In this document: positions 7,452 through 16,077 of the stretch, in pieces | Position numbering within the stretch: position 1 is the stretch's first letter | Layout: each line of letters begins with the position of its first letter | NCBI GenBank assembly: GCA_028277795.1 | Contig: JANQFP010000098.1 | Span: forward strand, 1-44,325 | DNA length: 44,325 nucleotides | Direction: 5' to 3' | Source: Rhodospirillales bacterium | GTDB lineage: Bacteria > Pseudomonadota > Alphaproteobacteria > Rhodospirillales > JANQFP01 | Position numbers and translations under genes: made by a program | Notes under the pieces: model-generated | What the model saw: only the letters and a program-made list of their open reading frames with translations | What the model was told of the DNA's origin: nothing | Database searches by the model: none

Positions 7452-8620
7452 CCGCCCGGGCGGCCGCGACCAAAGGCCGCAAGGCTTTCGTCACCAAGGC
7501 CCTGCCGGCGTCCAAGCAGCGGTCGCTGGCCGGCAAGTACGCGTGGTGGGTGCAGGGGCTGACGCTGACCGCGTTCGCCTATGCCTTCATGGGTTGGCTC
7601 AACGAGAGCTACCTCTATCTGTGGGACAACCCCATCTGGCTCAACCGGTACACGGAATACGCCATCATCCTGGGCTTCGGCGTCTGGCGCATCCTGGCCG
7701 AGCACAACCCCTACACCCGCAAGCGCCTGATCGTCCTGGTGTCCTGCGTGACCGTGCTGTGGTGGCTGATCCCGTGGCTGTTCCCCTTCTTCGAGCCCTA
7801 TGTGGGCTACCTGGGCACCCAGCCCGCGTTCCCCTCCCTGCACACGCCGGGGACCCTGACCTTCTTCGCGGTCCTCGGCGCCGTGCTGCTGTTCGGGCGG
7901 CGGATCATCTGCGGCTGGAACTGCCCCTGCGTCGGCATCCGCGAGACCGTCGGCTTTCCCTTCCGCCACGTGACCCCCCGCGGCCCCTGGGCTTGGCGGC
8001 TGCGGCACACCAAGTGGGCGTTCTTCGCCCTCTACGTGGTCGCCGGCGCCGCCGTGCTGACGCCCCTCAATTCGTGGTCGTCCGCCTTCGTCGGCGCTTT
8101 CGCGCTGATCGTCGTCATCCCCTATTTCGCCTCCATGCTGGCCTCGCCGGTCATCGGCAACCGCGGCTACTGCCGGTACCTGTGCCCCTATGGCGCCACC
8201 TTCGGCCTGCTCAACCGGGTCGGCTTCTACCGCGTCGACTTCGATCGCCACACCTGCAACGACTGCGGCGTCTGCAACAACGTGTGCGACATGGGCATCC
8301 CGGTGCTCGCGCTGGGCCGCGCCAAGGGCCGCATCGACGTGGCCGACTGCATGGGCTGCGGCCGCTGCGTCACCGAATGCGGCAAGGGCAGCCTGGCGTT
8401 CCACGACGTGCGCAGCGTGCTGGCGCCGGCGGTGCGCCGCGACCGGTCGCGGCTGCGGGCGTGGGCGACGTCCCGGGGCAAGGCCGCGCTCGCCCAGGAG
8501 GCCGTCTTCGCCGCCGTGCTGCTCACCGTCCTGGTCGGCTCGGTCTGGCTGTCCTCGGCCGTCGGCACCGCCAACGAGCTGTCCACCGACCTGTGGGCCT
8601 CGCTATGCCTCGTCCACTGA
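7448..8620 (+). CDS. NapH/RdxA-like membrane polyferredoxin
   Basis: 390 residues with about six membrane segments. Two membrane-linked cysteine motifs typical of NapH/NosR/CcoG proteins are present, CGWNCPC near residue 156 and CRYLCPYG near 243. A cytoplasmic pair of [4Fe-4S] motifs follows: CNDCGVCNNVC near 270 and CMGCGRCVTEC near 302, then a C-terminal membrane helix near 365. Such proteins pass quinol electrons towards periplasmic cytochromes or assemble redox centres. GGGGG lies 5-9 nt upstream of the ATG. The coupling to two multiheme cytochromes suggests it is their membrane electron partner; this is inference. Confidence 0.85.
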   Translation: MTARAAATKGRKAFVTKALPASKQRSLAGKYAWWVQGLTLTAFAYAFMGWLNESYLYLWDNPIWLNRYTEYAIILGFGVWRILAEHNPYTRKRLIVLVSCVTVLWWLIPWLFPFFEPYVGYLGTQPAFPSLHTPGTLTFFAVLGAVLLFGRRIICGWNCPCVGIRETVGFPFRHVTPRGPWAWRLRHTKWAFFALYVVAGAAVLTPLNSWSSAFVGAFALIVVIPYFASMLASPVIGNRGYCRYLCPYGATFGLLNRVGFYRVDFDRHTCNDCGVCNNVCDMGIPVLALGRAKGRIDVADCMGCGRCVTECGKGSLAFHDVRSVLAPAVRRDRSRLRAWATSRGKAALAQEAVFAAVLLTVLVGSVWLSSAVGTANELSTDLWASLCLVH

Positions 8621-8627
8621 CGGGGCC

Positions 8628-9974
8628 ATGACGACCCGCCTGGCGATGCTCATCGCCGCCGCCGTGGCGGCCGGGTCCGCGCAGGCGGGCATGGACGAGG
8701 ATGCCCGGGGAGTTGGCCTGTACGGCGACCTGTGGCGACCCGATCCGGTGCACGAGTACTGGGACCCCGGCGCCTATCACCGCCCCGAGACCGAGGCGGT
8801 GGAGGGCGTGTTCACCGGCGCCGAATGCGTCGAGTGCCACGCCGACGTCACCCCCGGCATCGTCAACGGCTGGCGCGACAGCCGCCATGCGGCGCCCGGC
8901 GACGGCGCCGAACCGGTGACCTGCGCCGCCTGTCACGGCGCCGACCATCGGGCGTTGCGCTTCCCCACGCCAACTGATTGCGGCGCCTGTCACGGCGAGC
9001 AGCACGAACAGATGCTGGACGAGCGCCGCTACGGCTTCCCCAGCCATGCCCTGGCCATGGAACGCGCGGTGGACACCAAGCACTTCGTCGACAAGCCCAA
9101 GCCGGAGGTGACCGCCTGCCTGGCCTGCCATTCGGTGGCCACCAAATGCGATTCCTGCCACACCCGGCACCGCTTCGATGCTGCCGAGGCGCGGCGGCCG
9201 GAGGCGTGCCTGACCTGCCACTCGGGACCGCCCCATCCCGACGACGAGACCTACTTCGACTCGGCCCACGGCCGCCGCTACCTGGCCGAGGGCGGGACCT
9301 GGGACTGGTCGAAGCCGCTCGTCAAGGGCAACTACCCGGTGCCGTCCTGCGCCTACTGCCACATGCGCGAGGGCAGGCACCAGGTGGCCGACAAGGCCAT
9401 CTGGAAGTTCGGCCTGCGGGACGTGAACCCGCGGACCGCCGAGAACACGGTGAAGCGCCGCCGCTGGATCGCGGTGTGCACCGACTGCCATGGGGAAAGC
9501 GAGTCCGTGGCCTGGCTCCGCGCCCTCGATAACGAACGCAAGCGGGCGTGGCGCCTGCTGGATGAGGCCGAGGACCTGCTGCGGGACCTGCGCGCCGACG
9601 ATCTGTTGTACCCGGCGGCCGGCGAGCGCCCCCCCTATCCGGTGGACTGGTGGGAGCGGTTCTGGCCGCGCGCCCGCATCGGCTTCCACGAGGGACAGGC
9701 GTCTGCCTTCTACAACGTCTCCGGCATCGAGCGGCGGTACTTCGAGATGTGGTACTTCGAGAGCCTGGGGGCCTACAAGGCGGCGGCCCACGGCGCCGAC
9801 GCCCAGGTCGCGGCGGGCCACGCCGACCTGCGCCGGGCCTTGGACGACATCCGCCGCGAGGCCGAGGCGTTGCGGGAGCTCACGGCGGCGGAACGAGCCG
9901 CGGGCAAGCGGGTCGACCCGGCGCCCTTGTGGCGCGCCGGCGCCTATACGGACCTCAACCGCGAGCGCAACTGA
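8628..9974 (+). CDS. Periplasmic octaheme cytochrome c, HAO-like
   Basis: 448 residues with a signal peptide (MLIAAAVAAGSAQA). Eight heme-binding sites are visible in order: CVECH, CAACH, CGACH, CLACH, CDSCH, CLTCH, CAYCH and CTDCH. The heme region (about residues 60-290) is followed by a long helical domain with YFEMWYFESLGAYKAAAHG. Number of hemes and helical tail match the hydroxylamine oxidoreductase / octaheme reductase superfamily. Whether a tyrosine is cross-linked to a catalytic P460-type heme cannot be told from sequence alone. The substrate is unknown; hydroxylamine, nitrite or another small N or S compound are all possible. The next gene overlaps by one base. Confidence 0.85.
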   Translation: MTTRLAMLIAAAVAAGSAQAGMDEDARGVGLYGDLWRPDPVHEYWDPGAYHRPETEAVEGVFTGAECVECHADVTPGIVNGWRDSRHAAPGDGAEPVTCAACHGADHRALRFPTPTDCGACHGEQHEQMLDERRYGFPSHALAMERAVDTKHFVDKPKPEVTACLACHSVATKCDSCHTRHRFDAAEARRPEACLTCHSGPPHPDDETYFDSAHGRRYLAEGGTWDWSKPLVKGNYPVPSCAYCHMREGRHQVADKAIWKFGLRDVNPRTAENTVKRRRWIAVCTDCHGESESVAWLRALDNERKRAWRLLDEAEDLLRDLRADDLLYPAAGERPPYPVDWWERFWPRARIGFHEGQASAFYNVSGIERRYFEMWYFESLGAYKAAAHGADAQVAAGHADLRRALDDIRREAEALRELTAAERAAGKRVDPAPLWRAGAYTDLNRERN

Positions 9975-10792
9975 TGCGCTGGCTCGCAGTGATGGTGCTG
10001 GTTGCCGTCCCGGCGTCCGCGTCGGCCGACGCCCTGCCCGCCGGACCGTTCACCGAAAACGAATGCCGGGACTGCCACATCCGCGAGGGCGAGGAGATCG
10101 TGGCCGACTGGCGAGCCGGGGCCCATGGCACCGCGGTCCCGGCCGTCGGCTGCCTGGCCTGCCACGACGACCGCCACCCGGCAGCGCCACGGGCCCGCCG
10201 CGCCAAGCCCTGCATCGCATGCCATGGCGGCCGCCACGGCGACGTGGCCCGCAGCTACCTGACCTCGAAGCACGGCGTCATCACCACCCTGGAGACGGAC
10301 CGCTGGGACTGGTCGCAGCCCCTGGCCCACGGCCTCTACCGGGCGCCCACCTGCGCCTACTGCCACAACCATGCCGGCGGACACGGGACGGCCGCCGGCG
10401 AGGACGCGTGTTTCGACTGCCATTCCCCCCGCTTCGTCACCACCCATTTCGAGAGCGGCCGACGCACCCTGGACATCGGCGGTCTCAAGGTGCGGGAGGC
10501 CGAGGCCGCGGTGGCCGAGGCGACCAACGCCATCGGGCCCGAGGACGCGGGCCGGCTGTCGGACAAGCTGGGCCAGATGCGCGAGCGCTCCCTGACCGGG
10601 CTTCGGCTGGGGATCGCCCACCAGGCGCCCGACTACGTGTGGTGGCTCGGGCAGGCGGCCCTGGACGGCGACCTGGTGCGCATCAAGGCGGCCATCTCGG
10701 CCCTCCGGCGTGCCGCCACCGTCGGCAGGTCCAAACGCGCCGAAACCGGGGCGGTTCGTCCCGCCGGCCGGGCAACCGGGCCCGACGACTGA
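9974..10792 (+). CDS. Periplasmic pentaheme cytochrome c, short paralogue of the octaheme protein
   Basis: 272 residues with a signal peptide (LVAVPASASA). There are five CxxCH motifs: CRDCH, CLACH, CIACH, CAYCH and CFDCH. It shares with its upstream neighbour the start of the mature part (FTxxECxxCH) and a strongly conserved block, WDWSQPLAHGLYRAPTCAYC here against WDWSKPLVKGNYPVPSCAYC there, but lacks about three middle hemes. A helical C-terminus with APDYVWWLGQAALDGD follows. It is probably an electron-transfer partner of the octaheme enzyme. Its start overlaps the previous stop (TGATG). Confidence 0.85.
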   Translation: MRWLAVMVLVAVPASASADALPAGPFTENECRDCHIREGEEIVADWRAGAHGTAVPAVGCLACHDDRHPAAPRARRAKPCIACHGGRHGDVARSYLTSKHGVITTLETDRWDWSQPLAHGLYRAPTCAYCHNHAGGHGTAAGEDACFDCHSPRFVTTHFESGRRTLDIGGLKVREAEAAVAEATNAIGPEDAGRLSDKLGQMRERSLTGLRLGIAHQAPDYVWWLGQAALDGDLVRIKAAISALRRAATVGRSKRAETGAVRPAGRATGPDD

Positions 10793-10838
10793 GCCGCCTT
10801 GCCGTCCAGACGGCCGACGGCCTTCGACGCGCGCCGAC

Positions 10839-11663
10839 TCAGCGCCGCCCGAGCAGGGCCAGCAGGTGCCTGGCCAGCGGCTCCTGGACGTCGCTGTCGC
10901 CCCAGTACTGCGAATGGCTGAAGGCGTTCCATCTCGTGAGCGGGCCGCCGGCGCTGATCTCAATGTCCCGGACCAGTTTGCTGTAACCGGTGCTCAGGTC
11001 CTGCAGCGGCCAGCCCAGGGGGTCGTCCTCGTCGTAGTAATTCTCCCAGACGAACTTCCCGTTCGGCTTCTTGATGGGAATGATCCGCTTCGGCGGCAGG
11101 CCGCCGACGAAGATGGGGATGTTGCATCCCGTCGTCATCAGGACCCTGAGCGAGGCGAACTTGCGGAACTTCAGATCCCTCGGATCGAGGCCGCCGTGAT
11201 CGTCCTTCCAGATGCCCGGCGGGCGCTTGCCCCTGGTGTGACTCTGGGCGTCCCAGATGTAGTTGGAGATGACCTGGCAGCCGAGGGACTGGGCGATCAT
11301 GACCACCGGCGCCGAGCCGCCGAGCGCCGCATAGGCCTTGCCCATGGCGTCGAAGATACGTTTCTGCACCTCCCTGTAGGCGCTGTTGGGAATGGACCTG
11401 GAGTGCTCGAGCCCGCCCGCGTCGGAGAACCCGTAAAGCAGGAACCGCCGGAGCTTCTTGTTGTCGACCTTGGAGGCCACCCGGTCGAACAGGTCCTCCT
11501 GGAAGGGCTGGAACACGTTGGCGTAATAGATGCTGGCGAAATGGACCTCCGACCAGGCCGCCGCACCGACGCGGTCCTTCACGTCGTCGATGAGCTCCTC
11601 GTGATACGTCTTCGCCGTGTCTCCCATGCCGTGCAGCGTCAGCAGCGCGATCTTCTTGGCCAT
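10839..11663 (-). CDS. Alpha/beta-hydrolase-fold protein
   Basis: 274 residues with the marks of a serine hydrolase: a first strand followed by LHGMGD (oxyanion loop, residues about 9-14), a nucleophile elbow AQSLGC near residue 117, and a candidate catalytic histidine in AFSHSQYWGD near residue 253. No signal peptide, so cytoplasmic. The closest role is esterase or lipase-like; the substrate is unknown. I start at MAKKIALL (11663) with GGGGGG 4-9 nt upstream; ATG at 11675 would add four residues. It converges on the cytochrome genes. The frame stays open far upstream but only across a non-coding repeat region. Confidence 0.8.
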   Translation of the reverse strand: MAKKIALLTLHGMGDTAKTYHEELIDDVKDRVGAAAWSEVHFASIYYANVFQPFQEDLFDRVASKVDNKKLRRFLLYGFSDAGGLEHSRSIPNSAYREVQKRIFDAMGKAYAALGGSAPVVMIAQSLGCQVISNYIWDAQSHTRGKRPPGIWKDDHGGLDPRDLKFRKFASLRVLMTTGCNIPIFVGGLPPKRIIPIKKPNGKFVWENYYDEDDPLGWPLQDLSTGYSKLVRDIEISAGGPLTRWNAFSHSQYWGDSDVQEPLARHLLALLGRR

Positions 11664-11950
11664 CGTGCCCCCCATATCCCGGATACCCCTCCCCGAACCC
11701 GGCCGGGCCGACAACTTTCGGATGCATGATCGCCCGACCCGACGTCTCGAGACGATAGGCCCTACCGCGGCCTGTGAGAAGCCCGAACGCCCGCGCCAGC
11801 CGGGAGCACGCGCGCTGAAGGGAATATGAAAATGATCTTGTGTTTGACGAAAATACGGCATATGTTCCTTATATCGGCCTTGGCGGGATGGATGGATGGA
11901 TGGGGAGTCGCATTTCAATCGATTGAAAAAACATGTGAATTCCATGATCT
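11664..11950. other. Gene-free stretch with promoter-like sequence and GGAT microsatellite
   Basis: No gene is supported. It contains TTGACG at 11844-11849 with TTATAT at 11869-11874 (19-nt spacing, a weak promoter-like pair) and four GGAT units at 11886-11901. An AT-richer patch follows before the degenerate iterons at 11951. The order promoter-like sequence then iterons echoes the terminase locus at 3891-4470, with no gene in between. Confidence 0.35.
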
Positions 11951-11990
11951 GCTGATAATAGCTGACAACGGCCGACATCTGCGGGCAAGG
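11951..11990 (+). repeat. Degenerate 10-bp iterons related to those at 4431
   Basis: Units GCTGATAATA (11951), GCTGACAACG (11961), GCCGACATCT (11971) and a very poor fourth, GCGGGCAAGG (11981). The 10-bp period and the GCTGACA core match the array at 4431-4470. No terminase-like gene remains next to it. Confidence 0.55.
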
Positions 11991-12110
11991 CTTTAGGCTT
12001 TCAATCTTATCAAGGGGTTGGCCCGATCGGCGGCAAGCGAAAGTAAGCACCGGATGCGACAGGGTCTCGCCCTTGGCGGCGAAACGACGACTCCCTCGGG
12101 TCGGGCCCAT

Positions 12111-12310
12111 TGACACGGATGGACACGGATGGACTGCAACATGATGGAACGCGGAGGACGCGGAGTAGACGCAGAGAACGCTGAGGAAAGAGAATGCGCC
12201 GCGACGCGGCGCGGGAATCCTTCTCTGCGTCCTCAGCGCTTCCTCCGCGTCCTCAGCGTTGAAAAACCATATACAACAGAGCATTAGAATGTCGTGCTCA
12301 TCCGTGTCGC
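12111..12310. repeat. Long imperfect palindromic repeat, copy 2
   Basis: Outer inverted ends are 'gacacggatgg' (twice in tandem at 12112-12132) and 'catccgtgtcg' at the right (12299-12309). Inside, 'cgcggaggacgcggag' and 'gcagagaacgctgagg' on the left pair with 'ttctctgcgtcctcagcgc' and 'ctccgcgtcctcagcgttg' on the right around the apex GCGCCGCGACGCGGCGC. Chance translations of it produce a repetitive 'NAEDAEEA'-like peptide, which should not be taken as protein. Confidence 0.7.
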
Positions 12311-12395
12311 CGACCCCGACGCTGCGGGTGCGAGTGCGGCGCGGATGGGGTAGATGTGGCCCGCCCGGCGGCGGGCCCTTGCGGATGAGCCCCCC

Positions 12396-13622
12396 ATGAT
12401 CGCTTTGCGCGTCTTCGTTCCCTTCGCCCTGGGGTACTTCCTTTCCTACCTGTACCGGGTGGTGAACGCGGTCATCGCACCGGACCTGGTGCGCGACGCG
12501 GGCCTCGACGCCAACGACCTGGGACTGCTCACCAGCGCCTATTTCCTCACCTTCGCCGCCTTCCAGCTTCCCCTCGGCGTGCTGCTCGACCGCTTCGGCC
12601 CGCGGCGAACGGAAGCGGTGTTGCTGCTGTTCGCCGCCGCCGGCGCCGTGGTGTTCGCCACCGCCGACAGCGCCACCGGGCTGGTGGTCGGACGGGCGCT
12701 GATCGGCTTCGGGGTGTCGGCCTGCCTGATGGCCGCCTTCAAGGCCTTCGTCACCTGGTTCCCCAGCCGCCGCCTGCCCCTGGTCAACGGTCTGCAGATG
12801 GCCTCCGGCGGTCTCGGCGCCCTGGCCGCCACCGCCCCGGTGGAGGCGCTGATGCACGTCACCGACTGGCGCGGCCTGTTCATGAGCCTGGGCGTGCTGA
12901 CCCTGGCCGTGGCCGCGATCCTGTTCGTGGTCGTTCCCGAGAAGCGCGCGGAGTCGTCGGATGCGGGACCGGGCACCGGCCTGCGCGATCAGGTGGCCGG
13001 CATCGTCACCGTGTTCACCAGCCCGCTGTTCTGGCGCATCGCGCCGCTGACCGTGGCGTCGCAGGCATCCTTTCTGTCCATCCAGGGCCTGTGGTCGGGG
13101 CCCTGGCTGCGCGACGTGGCCGGCCTCGACCGCGGCGGTGTGGCCGACACCCTGTTGCTGGTCGCCGCCGCCATGGTGGCCGGCTTCATCCTCCTGGGCG
13201 CGCTGGCCGAGCGGGTGGGGCGATGGGGCTTGAGCCCCCTCGCCGTCGGCGTCGGGGGCATGACCGCGTTCATGGTCGTGCAGGTGCTGACCACGCTCCA
13301 GTGGACGGGGGCGGTGGTGCCCCTGTGGCTGCTGTTCGGGTTCTTCGGCACCACCGGCATCATCCCCTACGCCGGGCTGTCGCAACGCTTCCCCCCGCAA
13401 CTGGCGGGCCGGGTCAACACCGGGCTCAACCTGCTGGTGTTCGTCGCCGCCTTCGCCGGCCAGTGGGGCATCGGCGCCATCATCGACCTGTGGCCGGAGA
13501 CCACGGCCGGCGGCTACGCGCCCCCAGCATACCAGGCGGCGTTCGGCACCATGCTCGGCATCCAGGTCCTGGGGCTGGCTTGGTACGGGCTGTTCCGCCG
13601 TGGACGGGAGGCTACAGCGTGA
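12396..13622 (+). CDS. Major facilitator superfamily transporter
   Basis: 408 residues with 12 hydrophobic segments. MFS marks are present: the loop 2-3 motif LGVLLDRFGPRR, and GRALIGFGVSACLMAAFKAF in TM4-5. The N-terminal GYFLSYLYRVVNAVIAPDL resembles carboxylate/sugar-acid exchangers, but the substrate cannot be assigned. I start at ATG 12396, the first codon before the hydrophobic TM1; ATG 12354 would add 14 residues. The gene overlaps the convergent Ntn-hydrolase gene by 11 bp at its 3' end. Confidence 0.88.
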   Translation: MIALRVFVPFALGYFLSYLYRVVNAVIAPDLVRDAGLDANDLGLLTSAYFLTFAAFQLPLGVLLDRFGPRRTEAVLLLFAAAGAVVFATADSATGLVVGRALIGFGVSACLMAAFKAFVTWFPSRRLPLVNGLQMASGGLGALAATAPVEALMHVTDWRGLFMSLGVLTLAVAAILFVVVPEKRAESSDAGPGTGLRDQVAGIVTVFTSPLFWRIAPLTVASQASFLSIQGLWSGPWLRDVAGLDRGGVADTLLLVAAAMVAGFILLGALAERVGRWGLSPLAVGVGGMTAFMVVQVLTTLQWTGAVVPLWLLFGFFGTTGIIPYAGLSQRFPPQLAGRVNTGLNLLVFVAAFAGQWGIGAIIDLWPETTAGGYAPPAYQAAFGTMLGIQVLGLAWYGLFRRGREATA

Positions 13623-14598
13623 ACACCTCGGTCGCCGGGCGTTCCGCCTCCCATCCGCGCACGGTTAGGGTCCCCGCGGCGGCGTTGGCGATGACGCCAA
13701 GACGCGTGGCGCCGTTGAGGATGGGCGGGATCACCCAGTCGAAGTTGTCGCCGGCCCCGTCGCGGGTCCGCTCCATCAACGCCAGCCGGCCCACCGTGTC
13801 ATGACCGCGCAGCCGGCCGAACTGGCGCAGGCGCCGCCAGTGGTTGGACACGCTGGCCGGCGCCTCGATGACCGCCGCCGCGTGTTCCGTGCGCTCGATG
13901 ACGCAGCCCTCGTCGGGCTTGTTGCCGCTCAGGGTGAAGAAGGCCGGCACCGGCAGGGGTGCGTCCTCGATCATCTCCCGCGCCTCGGCATAGGTGCGGC
14001 AGCGGTCGAACACCCGGCGCAGCAGGTGGGACGGCGGCAGGCCCGAGCGGCGCCAGACGCCGACCCGCTCGATGGCCCAGTCGAACCAGCACGAGCCCGT
14101 GTAGCGGCGGGCCGGCGGCTGGTTGATGGCGGCGCTGAACCGTCCCGGTGCCATGGCCGTGATGACGCCGACGAAGCCGGGCCAGGTGACGTTGAAATAG
14201 GGCCCCGCCTCCCCGTCCTGACGGGCCACCACCGCCGTGCGCCCGAGGCCGCCCAGGGGCCAGTCGAGGGTGCGCAGCATGCGGCTGCCCGGCTGGCCCG
14301 GATCGGGGCCGATGCCGGTGGTGCACGACCATTCGTAGGACAGGTTGAGCAGATAGGCCCCCGGCCGCACCACCTGGGCCGCGATCTCGGCGATCTCGTG
14401 GCGGTAGGGGTTGTCGTTGCGGGTCAGCCAGCGCCGGGTCGCCCGGTCCCCTTGCCGCAGCAGCAGGGGGCCGTAGTGTTGGCGGCCCGCGATCATCAGG
14501 TCTTCGAGCCGTTCGCGCCCGGTGTCCAGCAGGGCAACGGGACCGTCCGCGCCCACGTCGATCAGCGGAATGGTCCTCAGGCTCGGGGTGGCGTCCAC
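13612..14598 (-). CDS. Ntn-hydrolase of the acid ceramidase/NAAA-like (C45/C59) type
   Basis: 328 residues. SCTTGIGPDPG near residue 92, followed by MLRTLDWPLGGLG and YFNVTWPGFVGVITAMAPG, matches the catalytic core of acid ceramidase/N-acylethanolamine amidase-like and penicillin-acylase-related Ntn hydrolases, in which the Cys of SCTTG is the nucleophile. These cleave amide bonds of lipids or bile salts; the substrate is not known here. In eukaryotic and some bacterial homologues the Cys becomes N-terminal by self-cleavage, so residues before it may be a propeptide. The start is GTG at 14598 with GGAGGG 8 nt upstream, preferred over a longer frame to 14757. Confidence 0.75.
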   Translation of the reverse strand: MDATPSLRTIPLIDVGADGPVALLDTGRERLEDLMIAGRQHYGPLLLRQGDRATRRWLTRNDNPYRHEIAEIAAQVVRPGAYLLNLSYEWSCTTGIGPDPGQPGSRMLRTLDWPLGGLGRTAVVARQDGEAGPYFNVTWPGFVGVITAMAPGRFSAAINQPPARRYTGSCWFDWAIERVGVWRRSGLPPSHLLRRVFDRCRTYAEAREMIEDAPLPVPAFFTLSGNKPDEGCVIERTEHAAAVIEAPASVSNHWRRLRQFGRLRGHDTVGRLALMERTRDGAGDNFDWVIPPILNGATRLGVIANAAAGTLTVRGWEAERPATEVFTL

Positions 14599-14771
14599 GA
14601 TAGGTGCCCTCCGCGGGTAAGGGGTGGCAGACCTGCGATGAAATATAGGGTATTTGGCCCCGATCATCGAGATGGCACCGGCCGCCGGCCGCCGCCGTCG
14701 CTTCCCCGCGGACGCCCGCGACTCTATGATCGTCGCCGCCCGCCACACCGCCGCCATCGAGGAGAGCCCCG

Positions 14772-16070
14772 TTGATTCCCCGCTACAGCCGGCCCGCCAT
14801 GGCCGCCATCTGGGAGCCCGAGACCAAGTTCCGCATCTGGCTGGAGATCGAGGCCCACGCCTGCGACGCCCAGGCCGAGCTCGGGGTGATTCCCCGCGAG
14901 GCCGCCCGCGCGGTGTGGGAGCGCGGCGCCTTCGAGGTGGCGCGCATCGACGAGATCGAGCAGGAGACCCGCCACGACGTCATCGCCTTCCTCACCAACC
15001 TGGCCGAGCACGTGGGCGATGAGGCCCGCTTCGTCCACCAGGGCATGACCTCGTCGGACGTGCTGGACACCTGCCTGGCGGTGCAGCTCACCCGCTCCGC
15101 CGACATCCTGCTCCAGGACGTGGACGGGCTGCTGGCCGCCCTCAGGCGCCGCGCCTTCGAGTTCAAGGACACCCCGTGCATGGGGCGCAGCCACGGCATC
15201 CACGCCGAGCCCACCACCTTCGGCCTCAAGCTGGCCGGGTACCATGCCGAATGGCAGCGCAACCGGGAGCGCCTGGTGGCGGCGCGGCGCGAGGTGGCCA
15301 CCTGCGCCATCTCCGGCGCCGTCGGCACCTTCGCCAACGTGGACCCGTCGGTGGAGGTGTACGTGGCCGAGAAGATGGGCCTGGTGCCGGAGCCGGTGTC
15401 CACCCAGGTCATTCCCCGCGACCGCCATGCGGCCTACTTCGCCGCCCTGGCGGTGGCGGCCAGCTCGGTCGAACGCCTGGCCACGGAAATCCGGCACCTG
15501 CAGCGCACCGAGGTGCGCGAGGCCGAGGAGTACTTCGCGCCGGGCCAGAAGGGCTCGTCGGCCATGCCCCACAAGCGCAACCCCATCCTCACCGAGAACC
15601 TGACCGGGCTGGCCCGCGCGGTGCGCGCCGCCGTGATCCCGGCCCTGGAGAACGTCGCCTTATGGCACGAGCGCGACATCTCGCACTCGTCGGTGGAGCG
15701 CCTGTTCGGCCCCGACGCCACGGTGACCCTGGACTTCGCCCTCGCCCGCCTGGCCGGGGTCGTGGACAGGCTCGTGGTCTACCCCGACGCCATGCAGGCC
15801 AACCTGGACCGCTTGGGCGGGTTGGTGTTCTCGCAACGGGTGCTGCTGGCCCTCACCCAGGCTGGCATGAGCCGCGAGGCGGCCTACGCGGCGGTGCAGC
15901 GCAACGCCATGGCGGTGTGGGACGGCGGCGGCGATTTCCGTGCCCGCCTGGAGGCCGACGACGAGGTTTCTGGTTACCTGGACTCGGGCGCCCTAGGGGC
16001 CCTGTTCGACCTCGGCTACCACCTCAAGCACGTGGACACGGTCTTCCAACGGGTGTTCGGCGATGCGTGA
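14772..16070 (+). CDS. purB: Adenylosuccinate lyase
   Basis: 432 residues. Catalyses two fumarate eliminations, SAICAR to AICAR and adenylosuccinate to AMP. Family marks: TSSDVLDT near residue 95, the catalytic-histidine segment GRSHGIHAEPTTFG near 138, and the fumarate-lyase signature GSSAMPHKRNP near 260. The start is a rare TTG at 14772 with GGAGAG just upstream; MIPRYSRP is the typical N-terminus of the family. The zeta-inhibitor gene converges on it. Confidence 0.96.
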   Translation: MIPRYSRPAMAAIWEPETKFRIWLEIEAHACDAQAELGVIPREAARAVWERGAFEVARIDEIEQETRHDVIAFLTNLAEHVGDEARFVHQGMTSSDVLDTCLAVQLTRSADILLQDVDGLLAALRRRAFEFKDTPCMGRSHGIHAEPTTFGLKLAGYHAEWQRNRERLVAARREVATCAISGAVGTFANVDPSVEVYVAEKMGLVPEPVSTQVIPRDRHAAYFAALAVAASSVERLATEIRHLQRTEVREAEEYFAPGQKGSSAMPHKRNPILTENLTGLARAVRAAVIPALENVALWHERDISHSSVERLFGPDATVTLDFALARLAGVVDRLVVYPDAMQANLDRLGGLVFSQRVLLALTQAGMSREAAYAAVQRNAMAVWDGGGDFRARLEADDEVSGYLDSGALGALFDLGYHLKHVDTVFQRVFGDA

Positions 16071-16077
16071 CCCCGGG

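Noticed and set aside
8628-9974. A firm call of hydroxylamine oxidoreductase
   Set aside because: Heme number and layout fit the superfamily, but the cross-link tyrosine and partner genes of true nitrifier enzymes cannot be confirmed from sequence.
10839-13400. An 853-residue minus-strand open frame running upstream of the alpha/beta hydrolase
   Set aside because: Only the last 274 residues look like a protein; the rest crosses a palindromic repeat and lies antisense to the MFS gene.
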